Shown one piece after another: positions 21,393 through 30,707 of a stretch of DNA of 64,000 bases. The position numbers and the translations under genes were made by a program. The notes beneath the pieces are model-generated. The model was not told the DNA's origin. It did no database searches and saw only the letters and a program-made list of their open reading frames with translations. The stretch spans positions 434,001 through 498,000 of the forward strand of contig NW_020167542.1 of NCBI RefSeq assembly GCF_001641265.1. Direction: 5' to 3'. Numbering within the stretch: position 1 is the first letter of the stretch; every line of letters starts with the position of its first letter. The stretch comes from Pseudogymnoascus destructans (Eukaryota; Ascomycota; Leotiomycetes; Thelebolales; Thelebolaceae).

Positions 21393-21462
21393 TCACCCCC
21401 CCCCCCTCTCCCCCTCCCCCCCCCCCTCCCCCCCCCCTCTCCCCCCCCCTCTCCCCCCCCAA
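21393..21462. repeat. poly-C / CCCTC tract
   Basis: About 70 bp that are almost only C with occasional T. It lies just downstream of the G-rich array, so the two could pair intramolecularly in single-stranded DNA or RNA. Confidence 0.9.
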
Positions 21463-21470
21463 TCCCAGCC

Positions 21471-21508
21471 TCGTACGACTCGTACGACTCGTACTCGTAC
21501 GACTCGTA
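21471..21508. repeat. TCGTACGAC tandem palindromes
   Basis: Four overlapping copies of CTCGTACGA-type units; TCGTACGA is its own reverse complement. Confidence 0.85.
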
Positions 21509-22591
21509 CCACCACACCTCCCTACGTAAAAATTCTCAACCACCTAGAAACTAAAAACCCGTTTTCCTCGACGTTGGGGATTTCCAATGCCGGATTTCGG
21601 GTGTTATCTGAAGAAAGAATGAATGAAGAGGAGGAATGTACACAAGGGTACTTGGGAACGTCACCGGCGCGGAGGAGTTGCTGCATCCGGATGGAGAAGA
21701 ATTCGAAGGTTGACGAAAAACTTGTTCTTCGCATCATTGTATCTACTTGTAACGTACTCTGCAGTACATCGCCAACGCCGACAGACAGCGCCAATCATGC
21801 TTTCGCCATCCATCCCATCTTTATTCGGGCCATCTAAACCTTCCCCCCACTCTTCCCTCACGTTCACGCCAGAAACAGTGGCTAAAAAAAAACCGGTGAC
21901 GCCGAACTGACGCTCCCCTCGGCGGTAACACTACCAAACCGAACCTGAAGCTCCGCTTTCCCGATCTCGGATTGCACCGTCCACCTGCATCGGCTAGAGC
22001 AGAGACGGAAAAGACGGAAAGTTGGCAGTGACGGCGGAACTCCCTCCCTCCACCGACCGACCGACCCGCTCCCTAATCCCTAAATCTTTACCTCCCCGGA
22101 CGCACGGACGACGAGGCGAGGGGGGGGTCCACTGGGTCCACACCCCTATCGCGCACGGCATGGGGGTCGGTAGTTCTAGAGCGGTCTTTGGGCGGCGGAG
22201 CGGTCACGTCGGGGGGGGAGCCGGTGGAAGCCCTCGCCGCTGAGACGGCTGAGAGGAGTGAGAGTACGCAGTAGGGTGTGGTTTCTCGGACCGGCGGCGT
22301 GATGCTGCCAAGCTCGATGATGGGCTTGGTGTCACATGCGATTGTTTGTCCCTACGTAGGTCCGCAGACTGGGTGGGTGGGTGGAAGGGCAGTAAGCCGT
22401 AGACAGCGTTAGTTGGTGAGTGGAGGGTGAGGGTTGGCCGCAGACACTGTTTGTGGTGGAAGGGTGAGTAGGTAGTTCTGGCACCGCCCATCCACCCGCC
22501 CCTTTGCGGAACTTGCGCAGCACACACACACACACACACACTCACCCGTCGCGGAACACGCGGCGCATCCCTTTACCCCTTCAGCATTTCC

Positions 22592-22840
22592 CCTTTCCCC
22601 TTGCCAGCTTCCCGCTGAAGATAAGTTGACTGCGAATTGATTCCGTGAGCCAGGCACATGGAGAGAGGTGGTTTGTCGCCTCCCACACCTTGCGGAAAGC
22701 GTGGCGAATCCATTTACGCCTCTACGCCTTTCCCCTTGCCAGCCTCCTGCTGACGATAAGTGACTCTGCGAATTGAATTGAACCCGTGAGTCAGGTGCAA
22801 GGGAGGATAGGTAGTCTGTCGCCTCCCACCCTCTTGCGGG
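22592..22840. repeat. diverged direct repeat with a period of about 136 bp
   Basis: CCTTTCCCCTTGCCAGC begins copies at 22592 and 22728. Both continue through a GATAAGT..CTGCGAATTGA segment to GTCGCCTCCCAC and CTTGCGG. A third, more decayed copy is near 22922-22965. A short CA microsatellite lies at about 22520-22541. Confidence 0.75.
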
Positions 22841-22993
22841 ACTTGCGCAGCGCCCCTTTCGCCGCTGGCAAATCAGTGCGCCCCTTTCGCTGCTCGGGAA
22901 CCATTTGCAGCGCGCCGTTTCCCCCTTTCCCTTCCTCCCAGTGAAAATAGATCAGGCGAATCAGAGGAGGGAATAGGTAAATATATAACCTCT

Positions 22994-23882
22994 CTAAAAA
23001 GGCTTAGCGACCTTGCGCAGCTCACTGGTGCCGGTCACGGGGTCGCGGTACTCGCGCCAGCTGACGGGGTGCATGGCGTTGCCGGCGTCGCTGGTGGCCA
23101 TGAGGACGCCGAGGTCGTTTCGGGCGGTGGAGAGGTAGTAGTTTGACTGATCGCCGAGGGAGATCTGGGGGGGTTGTTAGGATGAGGTTGCGAGAGGATG
23201 GGGGGTTAAGGGGATGGTAAGTTGGGGGTGAAATAAAAAAGGGGGAGAGGAAAAGGGGGTAGAGTAAGGACCGATGGAAAAGAGGGTAGGGAGAGAGAGG
23301 AAGGGGAAAGGGGCCGGACTTTGAAATGGTGGGGAAGCATAATGTAAAAACGAGAAATGTGAAAATAGTAGAAAGGAATAAGAAAAAAATACATGCCACA
23401 ATAGCCCTAACCACATCCCCCGGTCTGAAGCTCTCCGCAATCTTCACCCTATCCTTCTCCGTAGCACGCACATCCTGAACCCTCACAACGCCCTGCCACT
23501 CCCCCTCACCAACCGTCTCTCCCACCACTAGAATCGCCACACTCGCCTGCCTCGCTGTGATCCTCGTCACGCGGCACAGCACAATACTGCTGACCTCTGG
23601 AATGGCCTCTCGCTTCGCCGTCTGCACCTCGCCGGGCTTGGTATCGAGTGCCGGGCTGCGCAGGACAGAGATGGTAGGCAGGGGTGTCGGCGCGGAGGGA
23701 GTGATCTTGGTGAGACGCTTTTGAGGACCGACGGGCTTGGGGGGGTGGGTGAGGTGGATGGGTCCGAGGATTGAGGCGTGGATTTGGGAGAGGTGGAGGT
23801 GCGTTCCTGGGCCTGGGATGTATTTGGTTGAGGCGCCGAGGGGCTGGCCTGGGATGGCGATGGATGGGGGGGTGGTCGCCAT
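22994..23882 (-). CDS. CSL4: RNA exosome cap subunit Csl4
   Basis: Non-catalytic cap subunit of the 3'-5' RNA exosome, contributing an S1-type RNA-binding domain. Two exons, 23882-23397 and 23164-22994, give 218 residues. The N-terminal domain begins with IAIPGQPLG. The S1 region spans VSSIVLCRVTRITARQ to SFRPGDVVRAIV, and exon 2 contributes ISLGDQSNYYLSTARNDLGV and ends KVAKPF. The 232-nt intron appears to use a GC donor (GTG|GCATGT) with CCCAG acceptor, because that join gives AIVISLGDQSNYY with no residue missing. A GTGGCA donor three bases upstream would drop one conserved valine. Divergent from dihydroxyacetone kinase. Confidence 0.88.
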
Positions 23883-24541
23883 TGTTGGTATTTGTTTGTG
23901 GGAGTGTTGTGAGGGGTTATGGTGAGGTTGTTGATTTGTTGATCGGTGTGGTGTTGTTGTCGAGAAAGTGAAATTTGGAAATTCTGGAGAAGGCTGAGCT
24001 AGGTTGTTTTGAGGTGGGGGCGGCAGAATTTGGGCGGTGAGAGGGGGGGAGCTCCGACGTCATGGGGGGGTGGTTCAGCTTCAACCAGGGATCGGAGGAC
24101 ACAAAAGGATAGTTATGGTATATTATATTTATTGATTTTGCATATGATTAAGGAATAAATAGCTGGAAAATTTCCGTGAGTTTTTAGACCGTACCTCCAG
24201 TCAATTCCTCCAGTATTCGTCTCCGCTGTCTGCTTGCTGAGGGTAACGTGGGCGGATAATATGAGAGAGCGAGTAACTGATGGATGCACAACAGAACACA
24301 GCACATAACATTAATACCTCCGGTTCGGGATTACAAGGAAGCTCCCCAAATCGGAACTTTTAGGATCTACCACATAGCTCGGCTGGAACCTTGCGCAACT
24401 CTTGTGAGACCGAATTTGTGGTCTCATCGGCATACGTGCATATTCCTACGGAGAAACAGCTAGCTAGGCATTGTGGTAACACTCTGGCTTCCACTTGCTT
24501 TATTCCAGCTTCATAATCGACCGCAAAGCCAACATCAGACA
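23883..24541. other. divergent promoter region of CSL4 and DAK
   Basis: 659 bp between two start codons. It has TG-rich sequence close to CSL4, AT-rich sequence around 24115-24175 (TATATTATATTTATTG), and no coding signal. Confidence 0.5.
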
Positions 24542-26365
24542 ATGTCGACCAAGCACTTCTTCAACGACCCCACCCACCTCGTCAATAGTGCTCTCCTGGC
24601 AGCCTCTCTCACCAACCCTGCACTCGCTGTCGACTCGCACCACAAAATCGTCTACCTGCGTCCCTCCGATGCTCCCTCCCAAGTCTCCCTCGTCTCTGGT
24701 GGCGGCTCCGGACATGAGCCCTCCTTCACTGGGCTCGTTGGCCAGGGCCTGCTAACTGCGTCCGTCGCGGGCACGATCTTCGCCTCGCCATCTGCCGAGC
24801 AGATCAGCGCTGGCATAGTGGCGCGCGTTGACACAGACAGGGGCGTGCTTGCCATTATCATGAATTACACGGGCGATGTCCTGAATTTCGGGATGGCGGT
24901 CGAGAAGGCCAAGTCTGCTGGCGTGAAGGTCGATATGGTGGTCGTGGGAGATGATGTTGGTGTTGGGAGGGCTAAGTCTGGGAAGGTGGGCAGGAGAGGA
25001 ATTGCGGGGACGGTGTTGGTTGTTAAGATTGCGGGCGCGTTGGCGGAGTTGGGTTATAGCTTGGAGGATGTGACGAAGGTCCGTCTAGGTGACTCATTGG
25101 TGATGGCACCGCCGCTAACAGAAACCTAGATTGCGAATCTGACGGCCGAGAACCTCGTGAGCGTCGGCGCCAGTTTGGATCACGTCCATGTCCCCGGCCG
25201 CGAGTTAGTTGACCAAAATGACTCCGACCGCCTGAAGTACGAAGAAACCGAAGTCGGGATGGGAATCCATAACGAGGCTGGCTCTGCACGTTTGTCCGTC
25301 ACGCTCGGAGAGCTGGTCACGACGATGTTAAAGCAACTTCTCGACCAGAGCGACAAGGACCGTGCCTATCTCAAGGTCAACTCCAAGGAAGTCGTCCTCC
25401 TAGTCAACAACCTCGGTGGCGTGAGCCCCCTAGAAATGGGTGGCATCATAAGCGAAGTCGCTGCTCAACTTCGACGCAATTACCAGATCGAGCCATGCCG
25501 CATCCTCGCCGGGACATATATGACCAGCCTCAACGGCCCAGGCTTCAGCATCACGCTTCTGAACACCGTTCCCACCAGCCTTCCACCTACCCTCCTCTCC
25601 CTTCTTGACGCCCCCAGCCAAGCCACGGGTTGGGCAGCCCCAATCCTCGCTAAAACCTGGACCGCAGATAACACTGCCACGCGCGAGAAGCCGCATCAGA
25701 CCGCCTCCGCTGCTCAACCCACCGGACTAACCATGGACGAGGTCTCCGCGCGGCACCGCCTCAACGCCGGCCTCGCGCGCATCATCGCTGCTGAGCCGCG
25801 TGTTACGCGTTACGACACTGTCGTCGGTGACGGTGACTGCGGCATCGGACTCAAGCGCGGTGCAGAGGCTGTGCAGGCCATGCTGTCGCGTGCACAGCCG
25901 TCCGGCGACGTCGTGGTTGATGTGCGGTCCGTGGCGGCTGTGGTGGAGGCGAGCATGGACGGGACGTCTGGTGCGCTTTACACAATTTTCCTGAACGCGC
26001 TGGTAGCGGCCCTGAGGATGCAGGGGAAGGGTGTGGCGACAGAGCAGGTGTGGGCGAAGGCGTTGGGAGAGGCGTTGTTGGCGCTCGAGAGATATACGCC
26101 TGCTAAGCCCGGGGACAGGACGTTGGTGGATGCGTTGGAGCCGTTTGTGGTTACGCTTGGCGAGACGGCGGATTTGAAGAAGGCGGCGGAGGCGGCGAAG
26201 AAGGGGGCGGAGGGGACGAGGGGTATGGAGGCCAGTTTGGGGAGGACGGTGTATGTTGGCGGACAGGGGTTCAAGGATGTGCCTGACCCAGGAGCCTACG
26301 GACTGAGTGAGTTTTTCCTTGGATTGGCGGGGATAGAGGAAGAGACGGATGGGGGGGAGGCGTAG
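24542..26365 (+). CDS. DAK1: dihydroxyacetone kinase (DAK)
   Basis: ATP-dependent kinase that phosphorylates dihydroxyacetone (and glyceraldehyde), used in glycerol catabolism and detoxification of dihydroxyacetone. Exons 24542-25078 and 25130-26365 give 590 residues; the 51-nt intron has a GTCCGT donor, GCTAACA branch and CCTAG acceptor. The N-terminal DhaK domain shows SLVSGGGSGHEPSF and the SLDHVHVPGR motif (about residues 195-204) holding the candidate substrate-binding histidine. The C-terminal DhaL domain shows DTVVGDGDCGIGLKRGA, which binds ATP-Mg through aspartates, and MDGTSGALYTIF. Length fits fungal single-chain DAKs. The start matches other family members (MSTKHFFNDP). Confidence 0.95.
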
Positions 26366-26604
26366 GATGCTGCTTGAATAGTTTGGTTAGTTCCCGTATT
26401 GTGGGATGATCTTTCTGGTTAGATATACGGGGACCTCGTTCACAGGGGCGAGGGAGGATCTTAATTGTCATGGACTGTATTTTATCAACTTTTTGTATAA
26501 CGCCCCGTTTGGTCCTAACCCGGAAATCTTATGATATGATGAACCCCAAGCCAACCAATAGACCCATATGAACCTTTCAAAACCACCCACGCGAAACACT
26601 CCGC

Positions 26605-27251
26605 TCAACTGAGCAAGACGAGAATGACTGAATCTCCTCTCAAGAACCTAGTAAATACACATTAGCAGTGCTCTCGATAATACAGACCATCTCTGCACAC
26701 TCCCTGCACACTCCCTGCACCAACAAAGCCAGCACCTCCCTCCCATCACACCTCGAACCAGAAGAGAATCTCCAACTCACATCTTACTGATAAAGCGATC
26801 CTTATTCACCGGCCTCCCCTTCTTTCCACCCGCCAACCTCGGCGTCTCCGTCCACATCTCCTTCACATTCTCAAGCACCATATTGCAGTGGCGATCGAAA
26901 GCCTTGACGCGCGCCAACAGCTTGCGGTTGTTGCGGCACGAGATCAGCACCTGGGAGTGCGAGCGCACTGCCGTCTGCAGGATCGAGAGCGGGCCGCTGG
27001 TGAATTCGTGCTGCTCGAGGGCGGCGACCTCGAATTCGCTAGATGGGGGTTAGCAGGGCGTGGGGCTGGCGTATGGGGGGTGGAAGGCGTGGTGGTCTGG
27101 GGGAGTATGCTCATGGCCTGGGGAGGGGCAGGGACGTACGTGAGGTCGTTGCGTGGCTTTGCCAGCAGTTCTCTGGAGGGATATTAGCATTTTGGAATTA
27201 TGATTGGGTTGTCGAGGTAAAGACATACTGGATCTTGGCTGTGTCGGCCAT
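26605..27251 (-). CDS. SMD2: small nuclear ribonucleoprotein Sm D2
   Basis: Core Sm-ring protein of spliceosomal snRNPs, 118 residues from four exons: 27251-27229, 27172-27140, 27038-26781 and 26647-26605. All donors are GTATGT, GTACGT or GTGAGT and all joins keep frame. The Sm1 motif lies in HSQVLISCRNNRKLLARVKA followed by FDRHCNMVLENVKEMW, and Sm2 is FLRGDSVILVL at the C terminus. The first exon codes for only seven residues and a split codon (MADTAKI). The very short exons and high intron density are usual for this gene family. It ends LLS, slightly shorter than the usual NP-containing tail. Head to head with the hydrolase gene, 260 bp between starts. Confidence 0.95.
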
Positions 27252-27511
27252 GGTGAATGTGTAGAGTGGTTTGGTGAGGTTTTGTTCTTTTCTTGGCCGT
27301 CACGAAGTTCACGTCTGGATGCGATTAAAGGTTGCACCACCTCAAAATCGACTAGCGCCATATCCAGCAACCAACTTTGGTGGGACGTGCACTGCATTTC
27401 AACACTTGTAGTACGGCAGCCGAGAATATCCGAGGCCCCGGCTGCATTTTTATTGACGGACGGGGGTTTGGCGTTATATTAAGGCCTTTTCTCCCTGGCA
27501 TTGCAGTCTCA
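27252..27511. promoter_or_regulatory. 260-bp bidirectional promoter of SMD2 and hydrolase
   Basis: Sequence between divergent start codons. No TATA box is obvious; housekeeping-type shared promoter. Confidence 0.5.
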
Positions 27512-29061
27512 ATGATCTCGCGTTCTCTCTATAGAAGAGCTGGTGTAGCGGTTAGCTGGAACTCTCGCGCAACGATGCCCCTCGCTTCGAAGATTCAGAA
27601 CCCAGCTTTCAGGGCGCAGGTACGAGGATTGAAATACTTTCATGGGATATGGGGGCTAATGGGATGTAGATGGCGACGAAGGCGACCGATGGAGCTGTTA
27701 TTAAGGAGCTCCCTGGAGACGAGTCAGAGGATGTTCTGTTCGACACGTTATATGGCCTGCGTACCATCGAATTGAACAGGCCGAAGAAGCTCAACTCGCT
27801 GAATGGGTCGATGGTACGAAAGATTGTGCCACGCATGCAGGAGTGGACCAAGTCGGACATGGCGAATATTATTCTACTGAAGGGAGCGGGAGAGAAGGCG
27901 ATGTGCGCTGGTGGAGACGTGGCAGAGTTGGCGAAATGGAACTCAGAGGGACCTGAAGGACAACAACGATCAACCGACTACTTCGGCCTCGAATACAAGC
28001 TGGACCATATGATCGCGACTTACAAGAAGCCGCTGGTGGCGCTGATGGATGGTATTACCATGGGAGGAGGTGTTGGCCTCAGCATTCACACACCACTCAG
28101 GATTGCTACAGAGAGGACAGTCTTCGCCATGCCAGAGACGACAATCGGCTTCTTCCCAGATGTTGGAGCTTCGTTCTTCCTCCCAAAGATGAACGGCTCC
28201 GTCGGCACGTATCTCGCTCTTACCAGCGACAGGCTAAAGGGCGCCAACGTCTTCTACGCTGGCATCGCGACCCACTACATCCACTCTACGTCGCTACCAT
28301 CTCTCGAGGCTCGTCTTGCGGAACTCCGTTTCAACGACTACGACTCTCTCGACACCCGCCTAAAGCTCATTGACTCAACGATCGATGAATTCACCACCGG
28401 CCTCCCCCACGATGAGCCGATCCAGATCGCCGGCGCTGTGCGCGAGGCTATCGACCGCTGCTTCAGCCCCAACAGCGTCCCTGAGATCATTGCTGCTCTC
28501 GAGGCTGAGACTGGCGAGACCCAAGAGTGGGCCCAGAAGACCCTCAAGACTCTTCACCAGCGCTCGCCAACGAGTGTCTACGTCACGCTCCGCCAGATGC
28601 GCCTCGGCAAGACCTGGAGCATCAAGGAGACCTTCCAACGCGAGCACCAGATCGCGGCCAAGTTCATGCGCCACCCCGATTTCACCGAGGGTGTCTCAGC
28701 GCTACTGATCCGCAAGCCGGAGCCTGGACAGCCACGCCAGCCCCCGAAGTGGCAGCCTGCATCACTCGAGGATATCAAGGCGAGTGACAATGTCGCGGAG
28801 CCGTTCTTCGAGGTTGAGGGCTCGAAGAAGCTCAGCATGCTAAGCGAGGAGGACTATACCAGCTACCCTCACGCCAAGTACAGCTTGCCGACGGAGAGCC
28901 AGGTCGCCCAGTATGTCCGCAGCGACCTGAAGTCGAGGAAGTCCATCGTCAGGGATTTCGTGCAGATGAGGAGTGGGAAGCAGGGCATCAAGGAGGTGGT
29001 TGAGGAGATTTTGTCGAGGAAGACGACTGTCCAGGATGGAAAGGCCGTCTGGATTGACTAA
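27512..29061 (+). CDS. EHD3: 3-hydroxyisobutyryl-CoA hydrolase family, mitochondrial
   Basis: Crotonase-fold enzyme; family members hydrolyse 3-hydroxyisobutyryl-CoA in valine breakdown, and the yeast homologue is also recovered as mitoribosomal small-subunit protein mS47. Exon 1 (27512-27619) encodes a presequence-like MISRSLYRRAGVAVSW...; the 50-nt intron (27620-27669) joins to exon 2 (27670-29061), 499 residues in all. Key motifs are KAMCAGGDVAEL (oxyanion-hole and CoA region), DGITMGGGVGLS, and MPETTIGFFPDVGASFFL carrying the catalytic glutamate and aspartate. The C-terminal half is the extended HIBCH region. Starting at the second exon's ATG would remove the targeting signal. Confidence 0.9.
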
Positions 29062-29239
29062 ATGGATGGAATGGATGAAGTGGATGGAGTGGATGGATGA
29101 GGGGGTGGGCTGTGGATAAGGGGTTGATGTGGCTGTACGATATTGTGGAATAGACGGCGATGGGGCCTTGGTTGGCGGGAAGATCATATATATATATATA
29201 TATGCGCGACGGCGACCTTGCTCACAGTACTCCGTACGC

Positions 29240-29851
29240 AAGTTTATGTCTGAACCACGGTACCGAAAATGGCAGGATTTAAAGCGACTACATATAAAAC
29301 CAGGGCATGTAGCAAAGCGGTTATAATGGGCACAGGATTATTAGCACTTTACAGCAAATGACTGGCGTCGTGTTATCTGGTCTGACGAGTGCATAATTAA
29401 GCGTGGAATAGGAGTAAAGCATATGATAATACCTAGCACTGTGGACTAGGTGTAAAGAAGATGTTTTAGGCAGCATTTAACTACGACCGTCGTACAGCAC
29501 TTGTTCCTATGGATGGTGATCCTCTTGCACCAGGTCGAGGTGCAACTACTCGCATTTACCGTGATGTACCGTGATGTGCTTGCAGAACACCTGCTAACTA
29601 TTGCAGATGAGAACTCAATTTTATGCAAGATGGAGCCGGAATCCATCGGTCTGGGCTTATACATGATTTGGCCACCTTATTCACCAGATCTCAATCCAAT
29701 TGAGAACCTGTGGTTAGTTCTGAAGCAACTTATCTACGAGCGGTATCCTGATCTTGAGCATGTAGCAGATACAGAATTTGTCAAACTCAATGCCACGTCC
29801 CGTAACTTATAGGCAGTAATTGAGGCTGAAGGCTGGTATACTAAATACTAG
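29240..29851 (+). pseudogene. Tc1/mariner transposase relic, 3' half
   Basis: Reads DWRRVIWSDE at about 29359-29390 (first catalytic aspartate), a QDGAGIHRSG segment near 29625 in another frame, then WPPYSPDLNPIENLWLVLK (about 29670-29725) with the final acidic residue, and ends EAEGWYTKY before TAG at 29849-29851. Several stops and at least two frame changes separate the blocks, and DNA between the second and third blocks is missing. The 5' half is absent. It is a different family from the relic at 13.4 kb, to judge by the SPDLNPIENLW motif. Confidence 0.85.
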
Positions 29852-30707
29852 AATAATCAATTGTGAATACTTGCCACCTCCCACTGTACCGGATTATCTA
29901 TCGCCATCGCGGCATGGATGGTGTTGGAAAATAAAATTCATTATTATTCCAGCCACCAAGGGTCATGTGATTAATAGGAGGCCCCATGGCTTTGAGTTTA
30001 GCTGACGAGCTGAGGCTGAGTCATAGGATGTTATCATCGAAGAACATCAAAAGTGCCGAGTATATATAGCCGATGAAATCCCCCCTCGGAGAAAAACCTT
30101 TCAAAGAACTTGAACCGATTTCTTCAAAGGAACGGCATATCACATTACCTTACGGAGTACTGCCATCCAAGAAAATACGGCGGGTCGACAGCAGCCATTA
30201 GCGAATCCCCCAGCTGAAATCGAGAGGCTGGAATTTGTCGGTTCGGGGACTTTTTAGGCTTTCGGGTCCACTATCTTGCGGCCCTGCGCGTCCCTGTTTA
30301 GCGTTAGCCGCTCTCAGCTTTAGCGCGATAAGTACGCGGTCTGGTGAAGCTTGATGTCGAGGTCGACGTGATTGATCTCCACATACCAATTCCTCCAATT
30401 CTTCCAATTCTTCCACCCACCATTCTTGCTACTCTCTACAATTATACTCAGTTCTACTCTATTATACCCTCGACACACCTACTACTTTATAATTGTTTTA
30501 CCTCCTCACCCACCACTACAAGGCAAGGTACAACCAACGCGTTTACGAATCCACAAACAGGACGACACCTCGAAACACACCAACTCGACACCCCGCGATC
30601 GAGTCCTATCTATGCCCACAACACCGTGACCTCTTCCTCAACCGATGTGCAAGCTTCCCGGCTTATAAGACCTTACCAATCCTGGCCGCGGGCCAGTGCC
30701 GTACCCG
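29852..30707. other. intergenic and 5' leader of the GATA-factor gene
   Basis: AT-rich on the left, then a T/C-rich stretch near 30375-30520 typical of fungal promoters and leaders. Short overlapping frames here have no recognisable product. A GTATATATAGCC TATA-like element lies at about 30059. Confidence 0.4.

Larger units (their letters stand above)
17061..22993. other. 5.9-kb gene-poor, repeat-rich region
   Basis: No open frame here shows conserved motifs, normal codon use or plausible introns; the long ones are translations of simple repeats. It contains the promoter side of the bZIP gene at the left and the 3' flank of CSL4 at the right. Between them lie at least eight separate mini- or microsatellites, listed individually, with homopurine/homopyrimidine strand asymmetry switching several times. 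It could be a long regulatory or untranslated leader region, a heterochromatic island, or the home of a non-coding RNA. Confidence 0.6.

Noticed and set aside
21178..21837. Arg/Gly-repeat frame that looks like an RGG protein
   Set aside because: Entirely due to the GGGGCAGGA array; the opposite strand is equally open.
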